Assembly (NCBI RefSeq): GCF_964656455.1 | Contig: NC_135726.1 | Location: 6,830,001-6,894,000, forward strand | Origin: Halichoerus grypus | Lineage: Eukaryota; Chordata; Mammalia; Carnivora; Phocidae | Direction: 5' to 3' | DNA length: 64,000 nt | Part shown: piece after piece, positions 45,102-57,462 of the stretch | Position numbering within the stretch: position 1 is the first letter of the stretch | How the letters are laid out: each line of letters starts with the position of its first letter | The notes under the pieces: model-generated | The model's database searches: none | What the model saw: only the letters and a program-made list of their open reading frames with translations | What the model was told of the DNA's origin: nothing | Made by a program: the position numbers and the translations under genes

Positions 45102-47997
45102 CAACCACTTACTGCCTACCTGCTATGTGCCAAGCACTGGGATTAGCAGATGGGCAAAGACAGGATCGCTGCCTGCCCACAAGAAGTTTATGATCTAGAG
45201 GGAGGGCAGCATGACAGCTCCCCAGAAATCCGAACAGAATTCTTGGTGGGTGCTCTAGAAGCATTTGCTGATTAAGCCCAGGGCAGCTTCTCTGCACTAA
45301 TCAGAGTCTCCTCTCTCCCTGGCTCCACAAAGGCTCATGGACATGAGGGGCAGCCACAGAACAAGGCAGTCTTACCTTCCCCCCCCCAAACCAGGTGCTT
45401 TTTAAGGGGGTTCCAGTGCCTTTTAAATCCATGCCAAGTGCCACCTCATTCTTTCCCCAGATAATTGATTGTCCTCATCTGACCACAGGAGGCCCCTCTG
45501 GAATCAAGCAGGCCAGCAAGAAGGTAATACTGCAGTATTTTTAGCACTCCTTGGAAATCTTTTTGGTTTGGTACAATGAAGTAGGAATGCACCAGATGGA
45601 ACCCCAATGGACCAAGGCAGCTAAAGAATTTCTCTGAAAACCTAACTTACTACCATGAGGAATGAGGCGTCACGGCAAACACAGCCCTATCGCTACCAGG
45701 TCAATGTAAGGATGTGCTTCCTGTAAATGGCACCGTCAAAGCATCGTTGAAGTGGCGACATAACCAGACACTTCAGTACAAAGAGTATACCATCCATCAT
45801 CATCCAAATACTTGTTTTTGGTTGTCGCAGTTTGAGGAAGGCCTACTGTTAGCTATCAATTCCTCACAGCAATGAAAATAAAGAACTGATGAAATAAACA
45901 ATGAATTTAAAAATTTCTTAGGCCAAATCTTTATAGCCTACCGGCTACACCAGTTGGCAGACACTGTTCTTAATCCCACTAAAGAAAGGCAAACACCAAG
46001 TAAAACTTACTACCAACTACAACTCTGTGAATATTTACACCCAACATGAGTTTAACACAATAGTATAAACTGAAGGGCCACAGGCTCAAGAATTTATCTG
46101 AAGCACCAGGAGACAGTAATAATATATGTAGTCTCGAACTACAATTGAAAAAAGTAAACATATATAAACACACTTACCAAGTCACATAACACACACACAT
46201 TCTCTCCCTCTCTCACACTTTTCCCTCCGGCAGGATACAAGCACCCTCACACACTCACAAAAAACACTTCATTTTAAATTAAACACTTACCTCTTCGAAA
46301 ACTCTATATTTGGATGCATTAAACAAACAAACAAACAAGCCTACTTTAGACTGTAGCCTAGGAGAGATTCTTTAAATATTCACTGACTAACCTGTGACAA
46401 CTTTCCTTCTGTTGGTGGGATAATGAAAATACATTGCACTTCCCCCAAAGGTATTTTATTTAAAATTTTAAGATTTACCCTCAACTGCCAATTCCAACCT
46501 ACGCCTGGTAAAAGTGCCTTATGAAAAAGAAGTATTAAAAATTTATCAAGAAAAGATGTTTCAAGCATAAGCGGAATGTTAAAACAAACCTGCATGAAAT
46601 GAGTTAAAATTTATTTCACAATACTGAAGTGTCATTTACAAAAAAAATTAATTTTGGAACATAATAAAATTAAATATATTCCTACACTTCGACATAATAT
46701 TTTAATATATATATTATATATATGAAAATAACAGCTTGGCACTTAGCTTAATCCTGTTGGTTATAGCATCCCATATTATGTGGCAAATTTATTTTAAAAA
46801 ATATTACCTAATTTCTGCAGCTACCGTTGTCAATGAACTGAATAAAAAACTAAAAAAAATAACTGTTTTTATAAAATGAATTTACCAAGTCATGCAGGCA
46901 CTGAAAATATTGCAATAGGGACCCATTCACTCCTAAACAATGAATTGTCTCCTTGGAGAGGCCTGGCGTAGACTGGGAAGAATTTTAAACTTCAGAAATT
47001 AGAGAGAGTTGCTGACTGTCATGGCTTTCATAGGACATCAGTCAGTGCTTTAATGCACCTCAGCTGCAACTTCTGAAGGCCAAGGTTCTGTTCGGTACAG
47101 GGTATGTTACCAAAGAAAATTTGCTTTTTCAGCAATTTGTTTCCCCTAAAAAATGAATATCTAATTGGAAAAAGAAGTTTGCTTTCTTTGCGGTGGCCAC
47201 GTGGCTTGCTTTGATAAAAAGATATCCCAGGCATCACTGGGAAGGTCTGCAGACTACAGCTGACTGGTGCACAATACATAGGAAAAAAGGTCAGCTTTGC
47301 TTTATATATGAATGTCTGGCAAATCTGGCCCAGTGCCTCTGATACAGAAGATAAACACCGCCTGCCTTCTTTTACCAGGAACTTCTGCCACACACAATGT
47401 TCTTTAGAACCCCCACAGGCAAGGCTTCTTCCAGCAGCTTTTATAGCATTGCACTGACTCCTAATAGGTGTAGGAATAAAAACTGCAGATGGGGGTTATC
47501 CTTTCTTCTGTTCATGGGTGGGGAAAAGTAAGTGATGTTTCATATGCATGTTGTTAACAGCATAAAGCATTCCATCTAGGAAGTTTCCACAAGAAACTCC
47601 TATTCTCAAATTTATAACCAAAGGATACATTTATACATTTATTAATCATTAAGACAAAATACTGCTTCTTACAGCCATTTACCAAGAGGGGGAGAAAAAA
47701 AAGCTGTAGAAAACAATTAGAAATGAAGAGCTCTGTATTAAATTGATTAGAAATCTGATATTGCATAAAATTCAAATTATGACATCATCAAGCACTGTGA
47801 AGTCCCTGATTGCACACTAAGGTGGCATAATTTGAATGGAAAACAAAGTATCTTACACGATAAGTGCTACTAATGACAGACTTTTACCCCCAACAGGAAG
47901 TGGGGTAGCATGGGGTGACATGGGAGTGTGGGAGAGGGGCGGAGGGTGGAGGAAGAGGAGATGAATTTGCTCTACTATGAACAGAATGAAATTAAGT

Positions 47998-48005
47998 TGA
48001 GGTAG
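47998..48005 (-). promoter_or_regulatory. let-7 8-mer target site 3 (GAN 3' UTR, proximal)
   Basis: CTACCTCA on the sense strand, about 1.1 kb after the stop codon, in AT-rich context (AAACTACCTCAACTT). AT-rich flanks usually favour microRNA access. Confidence 0.55.
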
Positions 48006-49099
48006 TTTATTCTACCAGCCAAACTTTACTTATAACTTAATTTGTCTAAAACTCTTGCTAGAGAACGGCATTGAGAAAATTCTGCTACAAAGACTAGATA
48101 CTTAATGCAGGTGCACATTCTAAGACAAGTTTTCAATCCTTAACAGTAGTAAACAAGACTTTGTGTGCTTTCGGACAGAAGGAAATTTTTGATCCCTATA
48201 TAATATTTTGTCTGGACAGTTTTTGTAGTCATGGCAGACCTTTATGATTTGTCTGACGTAGGTCTTTCTTCTAGAAAATCTACTCCGCTTCATAACCTCG
48301 TGTTTATAAAATGGTTCTGATTATTTGCAAGGAGGAATGGCACTGCATGAGAGCCTTCACAACCCCAGAAATCATGGCATGATGTATCTGAATTAACACA
48401 GAAGTTAGCAACTTCCCTTCAATTCACACGAGGGCTGCAACCTGACTCATGGATTTATTGAACCTTTAGATGACTAAGATAGAATGTCATAAAAGAGAAA
48501 TTTTATCTTAGTTTCAATTCATGATAATATAGTTTAAAAAAGATTCTTCGGACACAGTACTAGTAGCAAATGGACACTAACTGGCATACAGTCCAATCTA
48601 ACATTTTAGGCACAAACCTTATTTGTTGGACAGGGTTGGGCATGATATTTCCTTCCAAGTGCAGCAGAAAAGCAATCTTGGTATGTCTGGATATGTGGAT
48701 TTGCATATATGGATTTTTGTTTGTTGACCAAAGCCAGGTACTTGAACACAGCAGTCACTCAGACATGCGTTCCCTTCAGGGAAGATGCACCTTAGGATTT
48801 TAACTTCAATATTTTACATGATACCGATTCCCACTTCCCTTCCCCCTTTGACATGGACTAGCCTCCATCTGTCTTCAGACACATCTCCCTGGAGGAACGG
48901 ATTCCTCCCTTTCAACAGTTACGGGTTCTCCCAAACGAGAGCGGAAGCTCAGGCTTCTAAGCATTACAGTAAGACCACCAGAGTTACCATACAAAGCCGG
49001 GCACACAGAGCAAGTTTCGGCTGCCACCTCTGTTCCCCTCGCAGAAAGCCGTGTTACGGTGCGCTTGGTCAGGAGCTCTGCCTCTGCTCTGCCTCCTCC

Positions 49100-49281
49100 T
49101 CAAGGTGAATGAACACGGATACGGAATAAGCCCTGCTGGAGCTGCAGGCGGAAGAGCTTGCAGTTGGCAATGCGTAAGGCTGCACACCCAGTGCGGCGAA
49201 GGTCAGACGGAAGAAGTGGCTTCGTGTGGTGCCAGGTTCCTGTGCTTCTTTTAAACTCACGCACGTAGTCGTAATTGGTAC
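49100..49281 (-). CDS. GAN: GAN (gigaxonin) exon 11, terminal coding exon
   Basis: Encodes residues 539-597 (G538 is split with exon 10) and the TGA stop. It contains TNYDYVREFKRSTGTWHH and ends LFRIRVHSP, which I recognise as the gigaxonin C-terminus. Gigaxonin is a BTB-Kelch substrate adaptor of CUL3-RING ubiquitin ligase in the cytoplasm; known targets include neurofilaments and other intermediate filaments, MAP1B light chain, TBCB and ATG16L1. Its loss causes giant axonal neuropathy in humans. The numbering puts an arginine at 545, a position I recall as mutated in patients, which supports the length of 597. This exon closes the sixth Kelch blade. Confidence 0.97.
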
Positions 49282-49368
49282 CTAGACCGCGAGAAGCAGC
49301 ACAGGTGATACAACGTGCCTTGGAGTCACCAGGAAACAGATCCAGCAGAATCACCACAACGTTCTTAC
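49282..49368 (-). other. GAN: GAN intron 10: 87-bp, stop-free, in-frame intron
   Basis: GT at the 5' end (GTAAGAACG) and AG at the 3' end (GCGGTCTAG). The length is 29 codons exactly and there is no stop in the gigaxonin frame, so the coding frame runs unbroken through exon 10, this intron and exon 11. Retention would add 29 residues between G538 and T539. The exon-intron boundary is assigned because removal restores the known gigaxonin junction. Confidence 0.9.
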
Positions 49369-49478
49369 CTGTATCAAGATCTCCGATAACATAAATACTG
49401 GCTCCTATGGGTACAGCTCCATAAACAAAAGAGGAACTGGCGGGGATGCATAAGTTCTGGTCGTTAAGATAGATCCAC
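49369..49478 (-). CDS. GAN: GAN (gigaxonin) exon 10
   Basis: Encodes residues 502-537, with R501 and G538 split across the junctions. Contains WIYLNDQNLCIPASSSFVYG and ASIYVIGDLDTG. The fold is the Kelch propeller: the IYVIGD strand replaces the usual GG doublet of a canonical repeat. Acceptor TTTCAG and donor GTAAGA are good, and the phases match exon 9 and exon 11. The exon is 110 bp. Confidence 0.96.
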
Positions 49479-49689
49479 CTGAAAGTGAACACATGGGCAA
49501 AACCAAGGAAGTCAGGAGGTCGACAAGGTCTAGGGAGACAGCACGACTCGGTGAGCCACCAGTACCAGGTACTGCGCCAGTGCAGCTCAGCCCGCATCCC
49601 CATTGCCGGGTAACTGCTGAGTTCCTTCCTGTCACCACGGATACTGGTTTTGCCTGCTCTAGAATGTCACCTACATTGAAACATAAAGA

Positions 49690-50670
49690 GCATGCACTTT
49701 TCAATCTGCTTCTTTTGCTCAGCACAATGTTCCTGAGATTCATCTACACTGTTGCTTGCATCAATAATTCGTTTCTTTTTAAGTGGTATTCCATTGTATG
49801 GAGAGACCAGAATTGGTTTATCTATCCACCTGCTCATGTTCATCCGGGTAATTGCCAGTGTGTGGCTATGGTGAATAAAGCCGTTGTGGACATTAGAGCG
49901 CAAATCTTCTTTGTGGATATTATGTCACGGAATTGACTGGCTATATGGTTTAAGATACATTCCACTCAGTAAGAAAATGCCACACTGTTTTCCAAAGTGT
50001 TGTGCCATTCTGCATTCCAATTAGCAACATCGGGGAATTCCAACGGCTAGGCATTACCACCTGCCCTCACTACTGTCGGTCTTTCTGAGTGTAGCCGTGT
50101 TAGTGGTGGGCGCTTCCCTGAGAAGCATGCTGGCTATCTCCGTGTGCGCTCACTGGCCATTTTACCCATCTTCTTTTGTGAAACATCTGCTCAAAGAGTT
50201 TTTTAAATTGGGTTTTTTGTCTTCCTACTGAATTGTAAGATTCTTTGTATTCTGGGGATACAAGTCCTTTGTTAGATACATATATCATGAATATTTTCCC
50301 CAGCTTGTCGATTATCTTTTCATTTTCTTAATGGAGCCTTCTGAAGAACAGTTCTTAATTTTGATGAATTCCAGTTTTGTTTTGTTTTTTAAATAGTTCA
50401 TGCTTTCTGTGTCCTTCTAGGAAATCCCTGCCTATTCCAAGGTTGCAAAGGTTTTCCTCCCTATGCTCTTTTCTGGAGATTTCATAGTTTCGGCTTTTAC
50501 ATTCAGTTCTTACAATATATTTTCAAGTTGAATTTTGGGTATAGTATGAGGTAGAAGTTCACTTTTCTTCCATACAGATATCTAGTTGCTCCAGCTGATA
50601 TCATTTGCTGAAAAGATGTTTCTTTCCTCACTAAATTGCCTTGGCACTTCTGTTGAAAATCAATTTAATA
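49690..50670 (-). mobile_element. LINE-1 (L1M class) 3'-end relic, antisense
   Basis: 'AGTGGTATTCCATTGTATGG', 'GAATAAAGCCGTTGTGGACA', 'GTATTCTGGGGATACAAGTC', 'GGCACTTCTGTTGAAAATCA': standard reverse-oriented L1 sequence extending further into ORF2-flanking sequence than the other copies. No coding frame. Confidence 0.8.
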
Positions 50671-50869
50671 ACCACAAAAAGGATCCAGGGCTCCACAAAG
50701 AGGTGGCCAATTCCCCAGCTGAGAGAGAAAATATAAGACGAGTCTGGAGCATCTTGTGCTGCCACATAGGAAGTGCTTAAAGAAGGGTGGGGTGTGTCTA
50801 CAGGACATGGTGCTAATAGGAAGGTGTTCCCAATGGCCACAGCTGGAACAAGTGAGCAGCAAAATAAAT

Positions 50870-51770
50870 ACTGATAGTATTGGATTTCTAACTCAGAGAA
50901 TAAAATAAATATCCGTGAGTCCATACTGATACAAATAAGTAACGGAATATGTTAAAAAAAAAAAGGGGGGGGGGGGAGAAAGAACAGGTCTTCTCTTTAC
51001 AGAGTTCCAGTTAACAAATGTAGACAGAACGAGGGAAAGAGAAAGATCAGCACTAGGAGACCCCCACAGTTCTAGTGACTGCAGGCGGGTCCACTGATGG
51101 AAGCATAATCAGTGGTGAAAGTTTGAGAAGAAATGGTGTATTTGCACATTCTCAATCATCTCTTCCAAGATATTTGTTAATTAAAAGGAAAGAACAGCAA
51201 CTTTACAGTGGAAAAACCCAACAGACCCCACCTTAACCAGGTAATCAAGGTTCGCATCACCAATAATAAGACATGGAGACAGCACATCCTCCTGGAAGGG
51301 GGGGCATCACCTCCGTGGTGTTCCTGCCAAAAATGCTTAACCTCAGCCTAATCATGAGAAATCATCAGACAAAGCCAAATGAAGAGATACCCTATAAAAA
51401 CACGGACCAATCATCTTCAGGAATATCATGGTCATGAAAGGCAGCAAAAGACCAAGGAACCATCACAGGTTAAAAAAGACTAAAGAAACACAACTTGGTG
51501 TGTGGTTGGATCCCGCATGGCGTCCCAGAGCAAAGGGAAAGGAGAGATTATCGGACGAGCTGGTGAAATTCGAATAAAGACTGTAGTTTACTTAATAATA
51601 TTGTACCAACAGAAATACCTTGGTTTTGATAGCTGTATAATGGTTACGTAAGATGTTAACACGAAGAAAAGCTGGGTGAATGGCTTAATGGGGACTTTAT
51701 TTTTACAACTTTAAGTGTAAAATTATTTCAAAATTGAAGTGGTTTTTGTTTAAAAAACAACCACCACAAC
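50870..51770 (+). mobile_element. LINE-1 3' UTR relic (L1M or HAL1 class)
   Basis: 'CCACCTTAACCAGGTAATCA', 'CCAAAAATGCTTAACCTCAG', 'GGAATATCATGGTCATGAAA', 'GCTGGTGAAATTCGAATAAA', 'GTAAAATTATTTCAAAATTG' in order, close to a known ancient L1 3' UTR. Nearly complete. Confidence 0.72.
50954..50976. repeat. Adjacent A11 and G12 runs
   Basis: A pure run of 11 A followed directly by a pure run of 12 G. Prone to length error and to mutation. Confidence 0.95.
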
Positions 51771-52959
51771 AACTGTAGATTCTGCTACATAAGAACGTTT
51801 ACTTACGGTAATTGGACCAAACAATTTCCTGCCAGTAGCTAACTTCACAGCTGGGGTAGAGCAGCCCTCAGTCAGACTTTGGGAAAGGATCTAAACCCTT
51901 CAGAACTACCAACATCCAGGCCTACACTCCTTAGTGGAACAGACAGCGTGTGGATGTTATTCCTGTGTCTTTAACTCTGCCATGAAGTGCCCAAGAAGCC
52001 AGCGGCTTAGATCTAGTGCATCCGGATGTTAAATGCAAATGTGGAACTCTATGACTAAGAACAGCACTTTTATTTCAAAGAATTCTTCCCAGATTGTTGT
52101 AAAGCAGCAGCTTCCATATTTTGAATTCTAAGCAAAATGATCTGTCCGAGATCACATAACGACTCAGAGGCACGGCTAATGGACGGCTGCCATAGTCGAA
52201 TACCTGCACTCAACATTTGATTCCTCTTCCACCTGAATGCTGACCGGTATCCAGCAGTTTGCTGCAACTGGGGAATAGTTTGTCCCTTGGTGTCAAAATG
52301 TCTCTAAGAAATAGGGGAAGAAAACATTCAAGAGCTCTCACTGAAAAGTAAAAATAGGGACCTGAACGGGCCTTGAAAGAAAATCTTTGAAAACGTCCAA
52401 CTACAATAACTGGCTTATTCACATTTTATGTCTTCAGGGCTAAACCTAAATATGTAAACCTTGACATTTAAATTCTTCCCAGGTTCTGAATCAAACGAAG
52501 CTGATGAGCGTCCCCAGGTCTCATTTGCTGCTGAACCCTACACCCAGGCCCAACCCCAGTGGAGAGGCACACAACTCTTCTGGGCAAATCCATAATGGGG
52601 CCATGTGTATGCTCACGAGGGTAGCTGCCACTTCTAAATGAGCATCTATGACTAGACTGTTTACTGAAAAGCCTATCAGAATACAACAATATTTTGGCAT
52701 AATTTTGTAGAGTTGAGAATCTCACATTATTCCTCCCTGGAATAATTAAACAAAGCTCAAGAAATCGGGCTATGTAGATGATCTACCAAATTTGGTCCAA
52801 AGCAGATCAATGACTCAGAGTTCCTGGGTTTCAGAAAAATAATCCTAGGTGATCTATTTCATATAACGCTGAGGCTTCAAATGAAATGAAACATAAAAAC
52901 TGAATTGCAGCATGTATTTAGCTGCTGCTTTTAAAACAGGTATAAAAGGCATATTGTTT

Positions 52960-53170
52960 TGCCTTCTTTCTCTGCCACCTATCACCTCGTTGACCTTGGA
53001 CAATTTAGCTAACCGTCATCTGTAAAGTGGGGAGACCAAACACCACCACTAACATCCAATGACTTGCAGGGGTGAAATGAAGTGGCCAGTGTAAAATACT
53101 TCCCATAGCGCCCTGTACCTGGCGGGCATCACTAAGTAGCAATCCTGTTTGTAACAGAAGACGCAATAGT
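52960..53170 (+). repeat. MIR SINE relic
   Basis: 'TCGTTGACCTTGGACAATTT', 'GTCATCTGTAAAGTGGGGAG' and 'GCGCCCTGTACCTGGCGGGC' follow the forward MIR layout. Confidence 0.6.
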
Positions 53171-53999
53171 ATGCCTTTAGTTACAGTGTTTTCAAACACG
53201 GACTTATCAGGACTTGAGGGTACAGGGATGTGTCTTCTGGTAACTTAGAATTAGCAATGTCCCTTGCAAAGGAGACTTTAGAATATAGCCTGGCTTGTAG
53301 CAGTGAGCTTCAGCAAGAGCAGAGTAGGAGGGAAAGACAGGCAAGGAGAGATGGGGGGGGGGGGCGCAATCAACTGGAGAGGAGAAGGAAAGACAGAGGG
53401 AGCTTTAGTGAGGTTTCTGCTTCCAGGGGGGAGAAAGAAGCCCTTAACAAGCCAATCCTCCTGTGATAAACAGCTACAAACTCTGGACGAGATACAAAAG
53501 ACAATTGCCTGAGGGCTCTGGAGACTGAGCAAAAGCAGGCAGGTTTGAGAAAGAAAGGGAAAGTTGAACAAGCAACAAGGGAGTTTCTGGATCTTTGATA
53601 GCTTTGGCCGAAGGCAGCATGACACCCCAGCTCCAGGTGGCTGAGACCCCTAGAGAAGACCTGCCGTCTTCGCGGCCACTGGAATCAGGGCAGAGTGTCT
53701 TGAGCCAACCAGAATCTCCAGGGTGTATGGAAGTCTCAGAAAGATGAGAGGTAGAGAAGGAGGCCTAATTTTATGTGCATGCACTTGTCTCAAGTCTTCG
53801 ACTGACCCCGGAACCATGAGTGCTCGTAACTGAGGCTGGCTTACAGAACCATAGGGAGGTTTGAGCTGCCGTGCACTGCAGGCGTTGAGAGCCTGCCAGG
53901 AGTCGAACCAGGTACACGGCCTGCCAGAACTCTCAGTGCAACACTCTGAAGCACGGGAAGAGACTTCAGGGCCCCGACAACGTGACAGTCACGATGTTT

Positions 54000-54345
54000 G
54001 GGATGCAACCCAGAATTACTCAACAAAAGAAAAAGCCAGAAAAATGAGAACCCATTCTCAGGGGAACAAACCATGCAGAGATGCCAACTCCAAAACGACC
54101 GAATGCTGGGATTATCTATCAGGCGGGGACCTGAATGTGGCTACTGGAACTATGTTCAAAAGAGAACATGCTTATGATGAAAAGATGGAGATTTCAGTAA
54201 AGAAATGAAAAAATCTAAAATTCTACCTGAAGAAGCTGGGAAAAGAAGAGCAGAATAAACCCAAAGAAGGTAAAAAGAAGGAAATAATATAGACAAGAGC
54301 AGAAACCAATGAAACGCAAAACAGTGGAGAAAATGAACCAGCCTT
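54000..54345 (+). mobile_element. LINE-1 ORF2 fragment relic
   Basis: 'GAAATAATATAGACAAGAGC' and 'AGAAACCAATGAAACGCAAA' correspond to the well-known endonuclease to RT linker DNA of L1 ORF2. Short and frame-broken. Confidence 0.5.
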
Positions 54346-54779
54346 GAAAAAAATAAATGCAGTGGTAGGCTTGGCCAGTAGAGGGTGCTGGAGGGACCAC
54401 AAGGCTGGAGAGTGCAAAGGGCTTCCTTCCTGGGGTTGGTGTGCCTTTCTCCCTCCTCCCACGGGCTGCGGCCTGCAGTGTGCAGGAGACCCAGAGGTGC
54501 CTGCCCTCAGCAAGGTCTGCCACCCAACAGGCAGCGTCCTGCATGCAGTGGCCACACCATACCTTGCAGGGTGGGGAGTTCTCTCCCCAGTTTTCTCCTC
54601 CTTAGGATACTTCCCTCAGCCCTAAAGGTAGTAGTAACCACGCTTCCTACAGTAGCTATTTCTGCACTCATCAGAGCTCTCTTTCACCAGTCAAATAACT
54701 ATGTGAATTACATTTTCCCTGTTCAGATTACAGGTGTGGTTTCTGTCTCTTGACTGGACCGTGACTGAAACAGATTTGG

Positions 54780-55480
54780 TCAGGAGTACGGTTCAGGGCC
54801 CCATGTCTTACAAAGGCATCTGTAGTACCTGTTACCTCCTAACCAATGATCCAAACACACATAATGTCAATGGGGTGGACCAGTAGGATGTTTTCACGGA
54901 ACACCAAGGTGATCAAGATCTCCCTGGAGTGACATATGGAGACAGCAGAACTGACACAGCGCTGAGGCCAGACAGTGCAGGGTCCTGTTGGCCCTGCTGG
55001 GCAAAAGCAAACTGCTTCTGGTGGTCCCTGCAAATTGGTACGAAGAAAAAGCATTAGCTGGGTTAACAGGTGCACACCAAGGCCAGAGTCCGTGTGGCAT
55101 GAAGATACATTTGCAGAAAGGCACCACATCTGGGACTAAATCTGTGATCATCAGGGTAACCACCGAATTACGTTTATGAAAGCATACAGTTATTTTCCAA
55201 AATCCATCTGACTTTTCTACTTTTTCTAAGTGAATTAAGTGGGGATATGAAAGGCAGCTCCACTCTTGCATTTTCAAGTTTTTGATGGTGGCACTAATTT
55301 CTGTAAATTCCTCAAGGATGTAGAACTGCTTCTGGTTTTCTGTCTTGGTAGGAAAGTTACAGAGACTTCCATGCAGCCTTTCCTACCATAATGGCCCCCA
55401 CCCCGTGGATCAGAGAACAAACATGGGGATTCTGCCTGTTGTCAAGTGTGTCTGCTCAATTATAGATCAAAAGATGAAAT
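54780..55480. mobile_element. Ancient ERVL-class internal fragment, degenerate
   Basis: Segments such as 'GGTGGCACTAATTTCTGTAA', 'CAGCCTTTCCTACCATAATG' and 'GGGGATTCTGCCTGTTGTCA' recall old mammalian ERVL internal sequence. Stops and indels leave no usable reading frame and no LTR pair was found around it. Both the identification and the edges are tentative. Confidence 0.4.
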
Positions 55481-56394
55481 TGACAGATCTTGACTTCAAC
55501 AGTCACGATGACTATTCTAAAGAAACAAAAGGGGGGCATCTGGGCTGAGCACGTGCATGGAGGCAGTCAGACACAGGATGGGTTAAGAAGGGAGCTAAAG
55601 TGCAGGACATGGGAAGGAAGAGACTAGAAAAGACTGAACATTTCTCTTAACCTCAGACAATGGAGAACCCCAGCAGGAGGCTACATACTATTATCTTTGT
55701 TTGGTAAGCAAAGGGGAAATACCAAGAATTTCCAGGAGGAGAATGGAATGACCAAAGTCGGGTTAATCTTTCAAAACCACAAACAGGCCAAATGCCCAGG
55801 AAAACTGGTTAGAAGGCTAATGCCATTGCACACACGAGAAAGTGAACACGGGAGGGCAGGAGCAGAGAAACGAAGATGGGTGACGTGGGAAATATTCCAG
55901 AGTCTAAAAAAGAAGACGAGACTTGGCAACTGATGAGACGTGAAGCATGAGACAGAATCAAAGATGAGCTTTTTTGAGTACGGATAACTGGGAGGATGGT
56001 GGTATTAGAAGAGGAGGGACACCAGAACAGAAACAGAGCTGCCTGTCATTCTGTATGTATTATCAAGTTGTCACTAGGACGTGATAGAACTTATGGCAAT
56101 TTCTTTGCTTTCCTTCAAACAGTTTTGTTTTTCATTAGAAACACAGAAAATAAGATATGGCATTTTTCCAGGAAAGTTTTAACCTAAAAATAGGGAACAA
56201 AGACAGGAAAGACAAGAGATTACTTAAAAACAATAAATGGTCTCCAATCTAATACAGATTGCTCATCTGGCAACAGTTTCCACAATACGCAAATATATCC
56301 TACTTGGAAACATCTGCTCTCCTGAGAAATAAACTTCGGCTATATGCTATTTTCCTCCTATAGATATTTACAGGAAAGCCTGTATTTTTAACGC

Positions 56395-56600
56395 AATGTA
56401 GTGTGGTGGCTGAAAAGGTGGCCTCTGGGGCCAGAGTGCCTGAGTTCAAATTCCAGCTCTGCCACTTGCTACCTGTGTGTGTGTCTCTGAGCACATTACT
56501 TCACCTCTCTGTGTTTTGGTTTAAAAGAGGAATAAAAAGAGCACATGGACTCAGAGGGTTGTTTTGAAGACTGAGTTACAAATGAGTTAACAGTGTTATG
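56395..56600 (+). repeat. MIR SINE relic
   Basis: Clear: 'TAGTGTGGTGGCTGAAAAGG', 'GAGTTCAAATTCCAGCTCTG', 'CCACTTGCTACCTGTGTGTG', 'CACCTCTCTGTGTTTTGGTT'. Confidence 0.8.
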
Positions 56601-56695
56601 TACGTGTCTAGTGTCACCCAAGCAAGAATCCTATACATTATACTGACAAAAGAAATGAAGCTTTCCTCATTCTATTATTTAAAAACTAACATTGG

Positions 56696-56784
56696 TGGGC
56701 CCCTGGCTGGCTCAGTTGGTAGAACATGAGACTCTTGATCTCAGGTTTGTGAGTTTGAGCCCCACGTTGGGCCCAGAGCTTACT
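56696..56784 (+). mobile_element. Short-type carnivore SINE with duplication
   Basis: Head 'CCCCTGGCTGGCTCAGTTGG', end 'CCCACGTTGGGCCCAGAGCT'. Flanked by TTAAAAACTAACATTGG and its copy with one change. Almost no tail. Confidence 0.9.
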
Positions 56785-57462
56785 TTAAAAACTAACTTTG
56801 GACAGCTCAGAAACAAAGAGACTAATGATCCATGAATTTATTTGGAAGTGCTTTTTAATAGCAAGGAAGGAGCCATATTCTTATGCCTAATACTTATGAA
56901 CTGAAAGCAAATAATACCCTTACATTTAAAGCTTATCAACTATTAATATGAAACAACCTGACAGAAATATAAAAGTTCTAGCAATTGATAGCATATTAAG
57001 GGCAGACGAGAAACTCTGCACCAGATTTAAGTCCTAGAAACAAACAGGGACAGGGGAGGGTGAGGCGCAAGTGGCCCTGGTTCCTCCAGCAAACCAGTGG
57101 CAGCCTCTAGCTCACACTGCCCAAACAGGAACTCGGTCCCTCTGAGGATGGCACAGGTCAATATTCTACCGGAGACCGAACACCGTGACCACTGCTTATA
57201 AATGAAGTTGAGCAGACAGTCTTGAGATTCATTTGGGCAGGAATTAACATGCTATTTTATACCTTGGACAGTAGCCCTCACAGTAATGTATCCAGAGAAA
57301 TGTAGAAAAGTCTGAAATTCTGCCCCACCCCCACCATAGCAGACATTCTCTAAACTGCTCTCATACGTTGTCTAATAAATTTTCCAAAGAGGGCCTACCC
57401 ATGTAATTGATGGGGGGAAGAAAGGCTATGCAAATATCCTCAATTTAAAATACATTAAAAGT

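Larger units (their letters stand above)
36635..49099 (-). other. GAN: GAN 3' UTR, presumed very long (about 12.5 kb)
   Basis: AT-rich sequence downstream of the gigaxonin stop codon, with few old repeats compared with the intergenic DNA beyond it; only two short SINE insertions are evident. That repeat-poor character, together with my recollection that human GAN mRNA carries an unusually long 3' UTR, supports transcription through most of this block. The far end is set by an AATAAA about 12.4 kb from the stop. Shorter forms using nearer signals are likely, since many minus-strand AATAAA words exist. The length is inference; the start is certain. Confidence 0.5.

Noticed and set aside
49870..50930. 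Short ORFs in the L1M block of GAN intron 9 as possible exons
   Set aside because: They are reverse-complement L1 sequence without splice-site support.
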